From: Flammeovirgaceae bacterium
GTDB taxonomy: Bacteria > Bacteroidota > Bacteroidia > Cytophagales > Cyclobacteriaceae
DNA: 64,000 bases
Direction of reading: 5' to 3'
Assembly: GCA_024638265.1 (NCBI GenBank)
Contig: JAHEKQ010000003.1
Coordinates: forward strand, 1 to 64,000
Made by a program: the position numbers and the translations under genes. Position 1 is the first letter of the stretch, and the number at the start of each line of letters is the position of its first letter. Shown here one piece after another: positions 27,099 through 35,436 of this stretch. Under the pieces are notes generated by a model that was given only the letters and a program-made list of their open reading frames with translations, was not told the origin of the DNA and searched no databases.

Positions 27099-29915
27099 AT
27101 GTATAGAAATCTAATAGTAACAGCCCTTTTCATGGGCCTTACAAGCGTCCTGTTTGGTCAAACAGGAACGATACGTGGGAAAGTTATTGATGGGGACTTT
27201 GGTGATGGCCTTATTGGTGCCACGGTTGTGGTATCAGGCACAACAAATGGATCTGTTACCGATATTGAGGGAAGCTTTTCGATCGGAAACCTCCCAACCG
27301 GTTCTTATGATCTTGAAGCGAGCTTTGTCGGATATGAGATGAAAAAAATTACCGGTGTCGAAGTGATCACCGGAGAAATATCCGTAATCAATATTACCCT
27401 TGGCGGGACCACAGAAGAACTTGAAGAAGTGGTCATTACGGCTGAAGCCCTCAGGAATTCGGAAGCAGGTGTGCTAACAGCCCAAAAGAAAGCCCTTCAA
27501 GTGGTCGACGGAATGGGAGCTGAGCAGTTCGCCCGAGGAGGTGATAATAACGCCGCTAGTGCAATCAAGAGGATCACAGGGGTGTCCGTCGAGGGCGGAA
27601 AGTACGTATATGTTCGCGGGTTGGGGGATCGCTATTCAAAAACCAACCTGAATGGTGCCGATATCCCGGGACTGGATCCCAATAGAAATACGGTTCAAAT
27701 GGACCTTTTTCCTGCTAACCTTATCGACAATATCATGGTCTACAAGACATTTTCACCTAATCTACCCGGGGATTTTACCGGGGGTTTTGTGAATGTGGAA
27801 ACAAAGGACTTTCCGGATCGGTTTACCCTGCAATTTTCCAATTCTTTCAGTTTCAACACCCAGGCAAACTTCAATGATGAATTTTTATCGACACAAGGTG
27901 GAAGTACTGATTACCTGGGAATGGATGACGGTTCCAGGGATATTCCCGAGGTAATATTGAACAATGCAGTCCCTGTTAATGGAGGAGCAAATGATAGTGA
28001 AAGGGCCCTTCTCAACCAAATGGGTAATTCATTCGGGCTCATGCAAATGGCGCCTTTCCAAAACAGTAGGTTCCTGAATCAGAGCCATTCCCTCAGTATT
28101 GGAAACCAAAAGGTTCTTTTCGGCAAGTCCTTTGGTTTTATTGGAGGACTCTCCTACAACCGGGGGTATTCACATTATTCCAACGGAAGCACTGGTCGCT
28201 ATTCACTGCCTGGCGTGGGATCTACCAGCCTGAATACGGAATTGTCCTTAAACGATACAAGAAGTGCTGAATCTGTGCTCTGGGGAGCTTTCGCCAACCT
28301 CAGCCTGAAGTTGACAGACAATAACAAACTGAGCTTTAACATGATGAGGAACCAGAGCTCGGACAACATAGCCAGAAGCCAGTCAGGTTCCAAGCCATTG
28401 GATGATCCTGAGCTAAACTACGAGACCCGGGCCATCATGTATGTGGAACGGTCGATCACTTCTGCCCAATTAAAAGGGGAACACTTCCTGGGTGGAGCCG
28501 GAAGGGCTACCCTGGACTGGATTTCGAGTTACACGGTCTCTTCCCAGGAAGAGCCCGACCTCAAATTCTTCACCTTTGGAACCCGGGAGAGAATTGGTGG
28601 GGGAACCATCTACCAGATACAGCCTTCCATCGGGCAGCTTCCCAGCCGGTATTATCGCGATATGACGGAAAGTCATTTTGACAATAAAGTGAATTTCAGT
28701 CTTCCCATCGGTGAAGAAGACAAAGCTGGATCCATAAAAGCGGGACTTTCCTACGTGATAAAAGACCGTGGATTCAGGGAATTCCAGTATCGCTATAATT
28801 CCAATCCAACACCCCCGGATTATTTCAATGGCGATATCAACGCCTATGTATCCTCTCAGCTCGCTACTTCGGATAATCCCAGGGGAACTTACATTTTCGA
28901 TGCCTTCGATGATGGGAACAACTACGATGCAGACCAGACTATCGCTGCAGCATACGGGATGATTGAGAAGAATATCGGGGAGAAACTCAGACTGGTAGCA
29001 GGCGCAAGGGTGGAGACTACCGAACTGGAGATCATTAGTTTTGATGAAGATGATGAGCCCGGAAGCCTCGATAATGTAGATGTACTTCCTGCACTTTCTT
29101 TTACCTATGCCCTGAACGACAACATGAACGTTAAGGGGGGATATAGCAAAACACTGGCAAGGCCTACCTTCAGGGAGCTTGCACCTTATACTTCGTTTGA
29201 CTTCATCGGTGATTACCTGCTTGCAGGTAACACACAACTTGAAAGGACTTCGATAAGCAACCTTGATATCCGGTGGGAGTACTATTCGAGACCCGGTGAG
29301 TTGTTTGCATTCAGCACTTTTTACAAGGATTTCACCAATCCCATTGAAAAGACCTTTAACGTCAATGCGGCCAACGGAAATGAGTTGACCTGGAGAAACA
29401 CCCCGAGGGCCCGTATACTAGGAATTGAAGCCGAGTTCAGAAAGCGTCTCGATTTTATCATTCAATCTCTGCAGAACTTCACCATTGGTGCCAACTTTAC
29501 CTATGTGAAATCAGAAGTGGATATTGACCAGGCGGAGCTCGGTATTATCAGGGCTTTCGATCCTGATGCTCCCGCAACCCGGCAGATGTTCGGACAATCA
29601 CCTTATATCGTCAATACGTTTATCTCTTATGATAATTTTGAAGGTTTCACCTCTAACCTGACCTTCTATGTCAATGGAGACAGGCTATCAGTAGTGACGG
29701 CGGGAGGTGCCCCCAATGTGATTGAGAAGGCGCGTCCAACACTCAACTTTAACCTATCTAAGAGAGTTGGGAAATTTGACCTTAAGTTCTCGGCCAACAA
29801 CCTCCTGAACCCCGAATTCAAATTCGTCCAGGATTTCCTCGGGGAGGATAATATTTTCCAGAATTCAACGATGGGCCAGACCTTTAAATTGGGCTTTAGC
29901 TATCGCGTTGATTAA
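27099..29915 (+). CDS. TonB-dependent receptor with carboxypeptidase-regulatory-like domain
   Basis: 938 residues from ATG 27099; the frame extends to 27054, but that ATG lies upstream of the -7 box, and the signal peptide (NLIVTALFMGLTSVLFG) begins at 27099. After it comes a carboxypeptidase-regulatory-like domain (residues about 24-105, TIRGKVIDGDFGDGLIGAT), then a plug (GGKYVYVRGLGDRYSKTNLN) and a 22-strand barrel ending in LGFSYRV. YVRGLGDRYSKT is typical of non-SusC receptors. There is no SusD partner. It imports a ligand across the outer membrane with TonB energy; the ligand is unknown and the promoter suggests a link with phosphate. Confidence 0.9.
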   Translation: MYRNLIVTALFMGLTSVLFGQTGTIRGKVIDGDFGDGLIGATVVVSGTTNGSVTDIEGSFSIGNLPTGSYDLEASFVGYEMKKITGVEVITGEISVINITLGGTTEELEEVVITAEALRNSEAGVLTAQKKALQVVDGMGAEQFARGGDNNAASAIKRITGVSVEGGKYVYVRGLGDRYSKTNLNGADIPGLDPNRNTVQMDLFPANLIDNIMVYKTFSPNLPGDFTGGFVNVETKDFPDRFTLQFSNSFSFNTQANFNDEFLSTQGGSTDYLGMDDGSRDIPEVILNNAVPVNGGANDSERALLNQMGNSFGLMQMAPFQNSRFLNQSHSLSIGNQKVLFGKSFGFIGGLSYNRGYSHYSNGSTGRYSLPGVGSTSLNTELSLNDTRSAESVLWGAFANLSLKLTDNNKLSFNMMRNQSSDNIARSQSGSKPLDDPELNYETRAIMYVERSITSAQLKGEHFLGGAGRATLDWISSYTVSSQEEPDLKFFTFGTRERIGGGTIYQIQPSIGQLPSRYYRDMTESHFDNKVNFSLPIGEEDKAGSIKAGLSYVIKDRGFREFQYRYNSNPTPPDYFNGDINAYVSSQLATSDNPRGTYIFDAFDDGNNYDADQTIAAAYGMIEKNIGEKLRLVAGARVETTELEIISFDEDDEPGSLDNVDVLPALSFTYALNDNMNVKGGYSKTLARPTFRELAPYTSFDFIGDYLLAGNTQLERTSISNLDIRWEYYSRPGELFAFSTFYKDFTNPIEKTFNVNAANGNELTWRNTPRARILGIEAEFRKRLDFIIQSLQNFTIGANFTYVKSEVDIDQAELGIIRAFDPDAPATRQMFGQSPYIVNTFISYDNFEGFTSNLTFYVNGDRLSVVTAGGAPNVIEKARPTLNFNLSKRVGKFDLKFSANNLLNPEFKFVQDFLGEDNIFQNSTMGQTFKLGFSYRVD

Positions 29916-29936
29916 TAAAAAAATAATTAGTTTTCA

Positions 29937-29969
29937 GGCCGTTATCTTCCTTGGGTAACGGCTTTTTTT
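29937..29969 (+). terminator. Intrinsic terminator after the TonB receptor gene
   Basis: GCCGTTA (29938-29944) pairs with TAACGGC (29956-29962), followed by a run of seven T. The T run directly abuts the ATG of the next gene at 29970. Confidence 0.85.
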
Positions 29970-30836
29970 ATGGTACCGGAATCAATAGTAAATGACCTCA
30001 ATAAATTTCATGACGGGATAGAAATCCGTCACTATCGGCATGCCTCCGGGGGTTGTATCAATAACGGGGGGCTCATCAAGACCAATCGAGGTGATTTCTT
30101 TATTAAGTGGAATGATGCCGGGAAATACCCTCTCATGTTTGAGGCGGAGTTCAAGGGACTAAATCTTCTCAGGGAAACCAACACACTGTTGATACCTGAA
30201 CCACTCTTTACCGGTGAAGCCGAGGGGACGAGTTATATCTTGATGGAACATATCGGTAGTTCCGGAAGGAATACGAATTTTTTCGAAGAACTTGGAGAGG
30301 GGCTGGCCAAGCTGCATCGTTCTCTATCTTCTCATTTTGGACTTGATCATGATAACTATATCGGTTCGTTGCCCCAATACAATAATCAAACGGATTCATG
30401 GGCAGAATTTTTTAGAGTAAGGAGGTTGGAGCCCCAACTGCAAATGGCTGTAGATAATGGGCTCATGAACCAGGTGGACTCAAAAAACTTTAACAAACTC
30501 TTTCTGCTTCTGGCAGATCTATTCCCTACCGAATCTCCTTCCTTGCTGCATGGTGATTTATGGAGCGGAAATTACATGGTTTCCGGAGATGGGAGGCCTT
30601 GTTTGATAGATCCCGCGGTATATTATGGACACCGTGAAATGGATATCGCCTTTTCACGGTTATTTGGCGGCTTTGACAGTGATTTTTACACCGTTTATAA
30701 TGAAACTTATCCCCAGGAATCCGGGTTCGAGGACAGATTGGATGTTTACAATCTTTATCCTTTACTCGTTCATGTCAATTTATTCGGGAGTTCTTACCTG
30801 GGGCAAGTAAGATCAATTCTGCAGAGATTTTGCTGA
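29970..30836 (+). CDS. Fructosamine kinase family protein
   Basis: 288 residues of the fructosamine-3-kinase/aminoglycoside-phosphotransferase fold. HGDLWSGNYM carries the catalytic Asp, IDPAVYYGHREMDIAFSRLF the metal-binding Asp and the family hallmark, and FFIKWND the ATP lysine. Bacterial members phosphorylate ribulosamine/fructosamine adducts so that glycated amines fall off. Start is ATG 29970, directly after the terminator T run, so expression must depend on readthrough or a very short leader. Confidence 0.88.
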   Translation: MVPESIVNDLNKFHDGIEIRHYRHASGGCINNGGLIKTNRGDFFIKWNDAGKYPLMFEAEFKGLNLLRETNTLLIPEPLFTGEAEGTSYILMEHIGSSGRNTNFFEELGEGLAKLHRSLSSHFGLDHDNYIGSLPQYNNQTDSWAEFFRVRRLEPQLQMAVDNGLMNQVDSKNFNKLFLLLADLFPTESPSLLHGDLWSGNYMVSGDGRPCLIDPAVYYGHREMDIAFSRLFGGFDSDFYTVYNETYPQESGFEDRLDVYNLYPLLVHVNLFGSSYLGQVRSILQRFC

Positions 30837-30838
30837 AC

Positions 30839-31168
30839 TCAGAGCCATTGATAATAATCGTTGGCCAAGAACAACAGCAATACCAGGTTGGCAAGTGTGC
30901 CGAACTTTGAATCTCCCCAATTTCTGAAGATCAGTACCTGTGATAATGCTATCGATCCGAGGGTAAGTATACTCCATTCGGGGATGTCAAATATAAAGAG
31001 CAGGGCACAAGACAGGAAAGCCAAGGTGGAGATCAGCCACAATAATCCTTCAAATTTTGAAAGATTTGAAGCCATATCTTCCATTTTCGCCAGTCGAAAC
31101 GCATTGACAAACCCAAAGAGATGGATCAACCCGTGTATGATGCATGTCACAATAAATACAAAACTCAT
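30839..31168 (-). CDS. Four-helix membrane protein, unknown function
   Basis: 109 residues, four hydrophobic helices (about residues 3-24, 40-62, 66-84 and 88-106). The N-terminal IIHGLIHLFGFVNAF recalls the membrane part found in some longer Bacteroidota proteins, but I cannot name a family with certainty. Convergent with the fructosamine kinase gene (2 bp apart) and divergent from rnr. Confidence 0.6.
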   Translation of the reverse strand: MSFVFIVTCIIHGLIHLFGFVNAFRLAKMEDMASNLSKFEGLLWLISTLAFLSCALLFIFDIPEWSILTLGSIALSQVLIFRNWGDSKFGTLANLVLLLFLANDYYQWL

Positions 31169-31243
31169 TTCCCGGCCATTTAGAGTTGGCGTAATATACT
31201 ATTTTGATTACAAAGCGTATAAATATACTAATTCAATAATTTT

Positions 31244-31251
31244 TACCTTTA
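31244..31251 (+). promoter_or_regulatory. rnr -7-like element (TACCTTTA)
   Basis: TACCTTTA differs from TAnnTTTG in the last base and ends 6 nt before the rnr ATG, predicting a nearly leaderless mRNA. No -33 TTG at standard spacing. Confidence 0.4.
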
Positions 31252-31257
31252 GGACAT

Positions 31258-33393
31258 ATGGGAAGAAAGAGAAAAAAGACGAAGGGAGGCGGTGCCAAAC
31301 AGCGGGCAAAGCTAAAAAACAAGGTTCGTGGACTGCTGGACAGCCGGCCCAACAATTCATATTCTGAAACACAAATTATTCAGAGACTTGGCTTTCGGGA
31401 TAACTACATAAATAGTGAACTACCATACATAATTTCTGAATTGACTGATGATGGAGCAATTAAGGAACTCCCTGACGGACGATTTCAGAGCACTCATTCG
31501 GTGGAGAACATAACGGGCATCATTGACCATGTAAGTTCACGTTTTGCCTATCTCAAGCAAGGTGAGGATGAGGATATATTTATCAGGGGTAGGGACCTTA
31601 ATTCAGCTACTCATGGCGACAATGTGGAAGTGCAGTTGTTGAGGAGACGCCACGGTGCCAAAAGGGAAGGACGCGTAGTAAAAATCCTGGAACGGGCACG
31701 GTCTGAAGTAGTGGGAAAACTTCTTATCCAAAGAGATCTGGCCTTTGTCACACCCGATAACAAGAAACTCCATGATGATTTGTTTGTGACCCAGGCAGAA
31801 TTACATGGGGCAAGACATAACGATAAGGTTATTGTCCGGGTAATTGACTGGCCTGGCCCTCGACAGAAGGGTGAAGCTACTGTGATCAGGGTGCTCGGGC
31901 CTGCGGGGAAGAACGAAGCGGAGATTCACAGTATTATGGCAGAATTCGAACTGCCGTTTGAATTTCCCGAGGAAGTTGAAATGGAGGCCTCCAAAATCAA
32001 AGACACCATTGAGGATGAGATAAAAAACAGAAGGGACATAAGGCAGGTGCCTACTTTTACCATAGACCCTGCAGATGCAAAGGATTTTGATGATGCACTT
32101 TCATTCCGGAAGTTGGAGAATGGTCACTATGAAATTGGGATACATATTGCTGATGTGACTCATTATGTGAAACCGGGGACGGTATTGGAAGAAGAGGCTC
32201 TCCATCGTGCAACATCTGTGTACCTGGTCGACCGGACTATCCCGATGCTGCCGGAGAAACTGAGCAATGAATTGTGTTCTCTGCGGCCTCTGGAAGAAAA
32301 ACTCACATTCTCAGTGATTTTTGAACTGGACGACCGGGCAGTGGTCAGAGGCCAATGGTTTGGAAGGACTGCAATTTACTCTGACCGGCGTTTTACCTAT
32401 GAAGAGGCCCAGGAAGTTATTGAAAGTGGGAAAGGTGATTTTTCAGAAGAGATCGCCATACTGAATAAACTGGCTCTTAAGCTCAAAGAGAAACGGTTTA
32501 AGGATGGAGCTGTAAATTTTGAAACGGGAGAAGTAAAGTTTAGGCTGGATGACGATGGTATCCCGCTCGAAGTCATTCCCAAAATCAGGAAAGACGCACA
32601 CAAGCTCATTGAGGAATTTATGCTACTGGCCAACAGGAGCGTGGCGACATTCGTATATAAGAGGAAAAAGGGAGAGGATAAAGAAACCTTCGTTTACAGG
32701 ACTCATGACTACCCTGATCCTGAGAAGATGAGCGACTTTGCAGCCTTCGCCAGTAAATTCGGACACAAGGTGGCCCTGGAAGGAAGGGCAATCAGCCATT
32801 CGATAAACAAGCTCCTAAAGGCGATTGAAGGACAACCTGAAGAACATCTACTGCAGACGCTTGCAATTCGCTCTATGGCCAAAGCCAAGTATACTACTTC
32901 CGAACAGGGGCACTTCGGGCTCGCCTTTAAACATTACACGCATTTTACCTCCCCGATCAGGAGATACCCGGACATGATGGTGCACAGGCTATTGCAGCAT
33001 TATCTCAATGACGGAAAGTCTGCGAATAAGAAGGATTACGAGGAAAAATGTCAGCATAGTAGTGAGAGAGAGAAACGGGCTGCCGACGCTGAACGCGCGT
33101 CCATCAAGTATAAGCAGGTTGAATACATGTCCAATGCACCCGATAAGGTATATGAGGGTCTGATTTCCGGAGTTACCGAATGGGGTATTTATGTCGAAAT
33201 AGTCGAAAATCGATGCGAGGGGATGATAAGGCTATCGGATATGGATGACGATTTCTATGAATTCGATGAGCGGAATTACCGGGTACTTGGAAGGTCCACC
33301 GGGAATGAATATACGCTTGGAGATGAAGTAAAAGTAAAGGTAAAGAACACCGATATCGACAAACGGATTATTGACCTTGTGCTTGTTTGGTGA
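31258..33393 (+). CDS. rnr: Ribonuclease R
   Basis: 3'-to-5' exoribonuclease of 711 residues that degrades structured RNA. Order: a very basic N-terminus, a winged-helix domain (residues about 20-80), two cold-shock OB domains (80-240), the RNB catalytic domain with TIDPADAKDFDDALSF (four Asp metal site, about 271-286) and HFTSPIRRYPDMMVHR, then an S1 domain (EGLISGVTEWGIYVEI). It ends just after S1 and lacks the long basic tail of the E. coli enzyme. Confidence 0.95.
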   Translation: MGRKRKKTKGGGAKQRAKLKNKVRGLLDSRPNNSYSETQIIQRLGFRDNYINSELPYIISELTDDGAIKELPDGRFQSTHSVENITGIIDHVSSRFAYLKQGEDEDIFIRGRDLNSATHGDNVEVQLLRRRHGAKREGRVVKILERARSEVVGKLLIQRDLAFVTPDNKKLHDDLFVTQAELHGARHNDKVIVRVIDWPGPRQKGEATVIRVLGPAGKNEAEIHSIMAEFELPFEFPEEVEMEASKIKDTIEDEIKNRRDIRQVPTFTIDPADAKDFDDALSFRKLENGHYEIGIHIADVTHYVKPGTVLEEEALHRATSVYLVDRTIPMLPEKLSNELCSLRPLEEKLTFSVIFELDDRAVVRGQWFGRTAIYSDRRFTYEEAQEVIESGKGDFSEEIAILNKLALKLKEKRFKDGAVNFETGEVKFRLDDDGIPLEVIPKIRKDAHKLIEEFMLLANRSVATFVYKRKKGEDKETFVYRTHDYPDPEKMSDFAAFASKFGHKVALEGRAISHSINKLLKAIEGQPEEHLLQTLAIRSMAKAKYTTSEQGHFGLAFKHYTHFTSPIRRYPDMMVHRLLQHYLNDGKSANKKDYEEKCQHSSEREKRAADAERASIKYKQVEYMSNAPDKVYEGLISGVTEWGIYVEIVENRCEGMIRLSDMDDDFYEFDERNYRVLGRSTGNEYTLGDEVKVKVKNTDIDKRIIDLVLVW

Positions 33394-33502
33394 GCCCCGA
33401 CGGGACTTCTGTAACAAAAATCACTGTACACTTTCGCCAAAGCCAATACATTTATAACACAATTTGACTTTAAAGCGTACAGAAAATAAAAAGAGATAAC
33501 CT

Positions 33503-34909
33503 ATGAAAGTTGAACAAATCTATACCGGATGCCTTGCTGAAGCGGCCTACTACATTGAATCCAATGGAGAGGCTGTAATTATAGATCCACTCAGGGAAAC
33601 CGATGAATATGTTCAGAAGGCCAAGGAGGATGGTGCTAAAATAAAATATGTTCTGGAAACACATTTTCACGCAGATTTCGTAAGCGGCCATATTGACCTC
33701 GCAAAGAAAACGGGTGCTAAAATTGTATTTGGCCCTATGGCATCTCCTGATTATGAAGTACACCTGGCCGAGGACGGCGAGGAATTGAAGGTGGGCGATG
33801 CCACCATTAAAGTATTACATACTCCCGGCCATACCATGGAGTCCACTACCTATTTGCTCATTGATGAAAATGGCAAAGAACATGGGATATTCACCGGGGA
33901 TACACTCTTTATTGGCGATGTCGGACGCCCGGATCTCGCTATTAAAAGCGACGTTACCAAGGATGATCTCGCCGGTTTTCTTTTTGATTCCCTGAGGAAC
34001 AAAATCATGACTCTTCCAGACGATGTGATCGTTTATCCGGCCCATGGAGCGGGTAGCGCTTGTGGGAAAAATATGAGCAAAGAAACTACGGACACCCTGG
34101 GCAATCAAAAGAAATTCAATTATGCCCTGAGGGCGGATATGACCCGGGAAGAATTTGTAAAAGAGGTAACGGAAGGACTGGTAGAGCCACCGCAGTATTT
34201 CCCTAAGAATGCCATGTTGAATAAGATGGGATATGAGAGCTATGATACAGTGATGGAACGGGGAATGGTGGCGCTTAACCCTGACCAATTTGAGTCAGTG
34301 GTCAATTCCGAAGGGGCACTTATGCTCGATACCCGTACGGAAGAAGAATTCAGGGACGGGCATATCCCCAACTCGATTTATGTGGGCCTGCACGGATCTT
34401 ATGCGGTTTGGGTAGGTACGCTGGTTACGGACATCAACCAGGCTATCGTTGTGATTACTGATGAGGGTAAAGAAGAGGAGGCAATTACCCGGTTATCAAG
34501 GGTTGGTTACGACAATGTACTGGGCTACCTGCAAGGGGGAGTGGAAAATTGGGCAAAAGCAGGGAAAGAAATTTCCGGGGTGCGCCAGGTGAGTGCAGAG
34601 GAATATCTCCACCTGGCCAGTGAAAAGGAACTGGCTACTCTTGATGTTCGAAAGAAGAGTGAGTGGGAATCGCAGCATGTGATCGGTGTAGACAATTTTC
34701 CCCTGGATTTCATCAATAGGAAAATGAATGAACTTGATAAGGAGGATGAATACTATGTTCACTGTCAGACCGGGTACAGGTCGATGGTAGCGGCATCCAT
34801 ACTTATGGCCAGGGGATACCAAATAGTGGACGTCGCGGGTGGATATGAGGCGATGGTTAATGCGGGAATGGAAACCACCGAGTACGTTTGCCCAAGCACA
34901 ATGTTATAA
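33503..34909 (+). CDS. Persulfide dioxygenase-like MBL-fold protein with two rhodanese domains
   Basis: 468 residues. Residues 1-240 are a metallo-beta-lactamase fold of the persulfide dioxygenase/ETHE1 type: HFHADFVSGH (His54, His56, Asp58), HTPGHTMEST and the Asp in FTGDTLFIGDVGRPD. Two rhodanese modules follow (about 265-360 and 370-468); the first lacks an evident active cysteine, while the second has YVHCQTGYRS with cysteine. It would oxidise glutathione-type or low-molecular-weight persulfides to sulfite, with sulfur transfer by rhodanese. Neighbours thioredoxin, SQR and YeeE/YedE support sulfide detoxification. Confidence 0.88.
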   Translation: MKVEQIYTGCLAEAAYYIESNGEAVIIDPLRETDEYVQKAKEDGAKIKYVLETHFHADFVSGHIDLAKKTGAKIVFGPMASPDYEVHLAEDGEELKVGDATIKVLHTPGHTMESTTYLLIDENGKEHGIFTGDTLFIGDVGRPDLAIKSDVTKDDLAGFLFDSLRNKIMTLPDDVIVYPAHGAGSACGKNMSKETTDTLGNQKKFNYALRADMTREEFVKEVTEGLVEPPQYFPKNAMLNKMGYESYDTVMERGMVALNPDQFESVVNSEGALMLDTRTEEEFRDGHIPNSIYVGLHGSYAVWVGTLVTDINQAIVVITDEGKEEEAITRLSRVGYDNVLGYLQGGVENWAKAGKEISGVRQVSAEEYLHLASEKELATLDVRKKSEWESQHVIGVDNFPLDFINRKMNELDKEDEYYVHCQTGYRSMVAASILMARGYQIVDVAGGYEAMVNAGMETTEYVCPSTML

Positions 34910-34925
34910 AAATGACGCTTCATGG

Positions 34926-34964
34926 TTATTGGTCGCCGTCCTTGCGGCGGCGGCCATAATTTTA
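34926..34964 (+). terminator. Hairpin between persulfide dioxygenase and thioredoxin genes
   Basis: A long G/C-rich stem formed by 34926-34940 and 34946-34959 with a 5-nt loop, then TTTTA. It may be a partial terminator or processing site lowering thioredoxin expression. It occupies the leader if the thioredoxin start is at 34970, and disfavours the upstream ATG at 34922, which would be inside the stem. Confidence 0.55.
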
Positions 34965-34969
34965 GCACT

Positions 34970-35287
34970 TTGAACAATTTTAAAGATATCATATCATCTC
35001 CTACTCCAACATTGGTGGACTTTTATGCCGATTGGTGCGGACCCTGTAAAATGCAGACACCTATTCTTGAAGAATTAAGCAGAAGAGCAAAGGGAAAGGT
35101 GAAAGTTATCAAGGTTGATGTAGACAGGAATCGCGATGCCTCCATCCGGTATGGGGTGAGGACCATCCCAACACTGATGTTATTCCAACGGGGAGAAGTA
35201 GTATGGCGCCATATTGGAGTGGCACCCCTTGACGAATTGGAACAAGTGGTAAACTATCACGATAAGATTAGAGGATCAGCAGCATAA
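34970..35287 (+). CDS. Thioredoxin
   Basis: 105 residues from TTG 34970, the usual thioredoxin length; a longer frame starts at ATG 34922, but its extra 16 residues (GRRPCGGGHN) come from a hairpin and do not look like protein. The active site WCGPC is at residues 22-26, and the cis-proline loop is in RTIPTLMLF. It reduces disulfides or persulfides in the cytoplasm. Its place between the persulfide dioxygenase and SQR genes suggests a role as sulfur acceptor or reductant in sulfide oxidation. Confidence 0.88.
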   Translation: MNNFKDIISSPTPTLVDFYADWCGPCKMQTPILEELSRRAKGKVKVIKVDVDRNRDASIRYGVRTIPTLMLFQRGEVVWRHIGVAPLDELEQVVNYHDKIRGSAA

Positions 35288-35307
35288 TATAAAGTTTAGT
35301 TCATGGG

Positions 35308-35336
35308 AAAAGGCCGGTTATTCCGGCCTTTTTTTT
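35308..35336 (+). terminator. Intrinsic terminator after the thioredoxin gene
   Basis: AAAAGGCCGG (35308-35317) and CCGGCCTTTT (35323-35332) form a stem with a TTATT loop, followed by T run to 35336. Nearly symmetrical, but nothing converges here. Confidence 0.85.
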
Positions 35337-35436
35337 AATGATTGATTGAACAAAAATCAGTTTCTTAAGTAACCCACATCACAATAGTTGAGGCCTTTTT
35401 GAATGTAATTTTGGGGACAAATCAAACAACATAACC

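Noticed and set aside
28470-29237. 255-residue minus-strand frame opposite the TonB receptor gene
   Set aside because: Shadow of a real gene; no motif, no promoter and no credible start.
25282-29915. SusC/SusD polysaccharide utilisation pair
   Set aside because: The lipoprotein is beta-rich with no SusD helical pattern, it precedes the receptor and has a separate promoter; no glycosidase adjoins.
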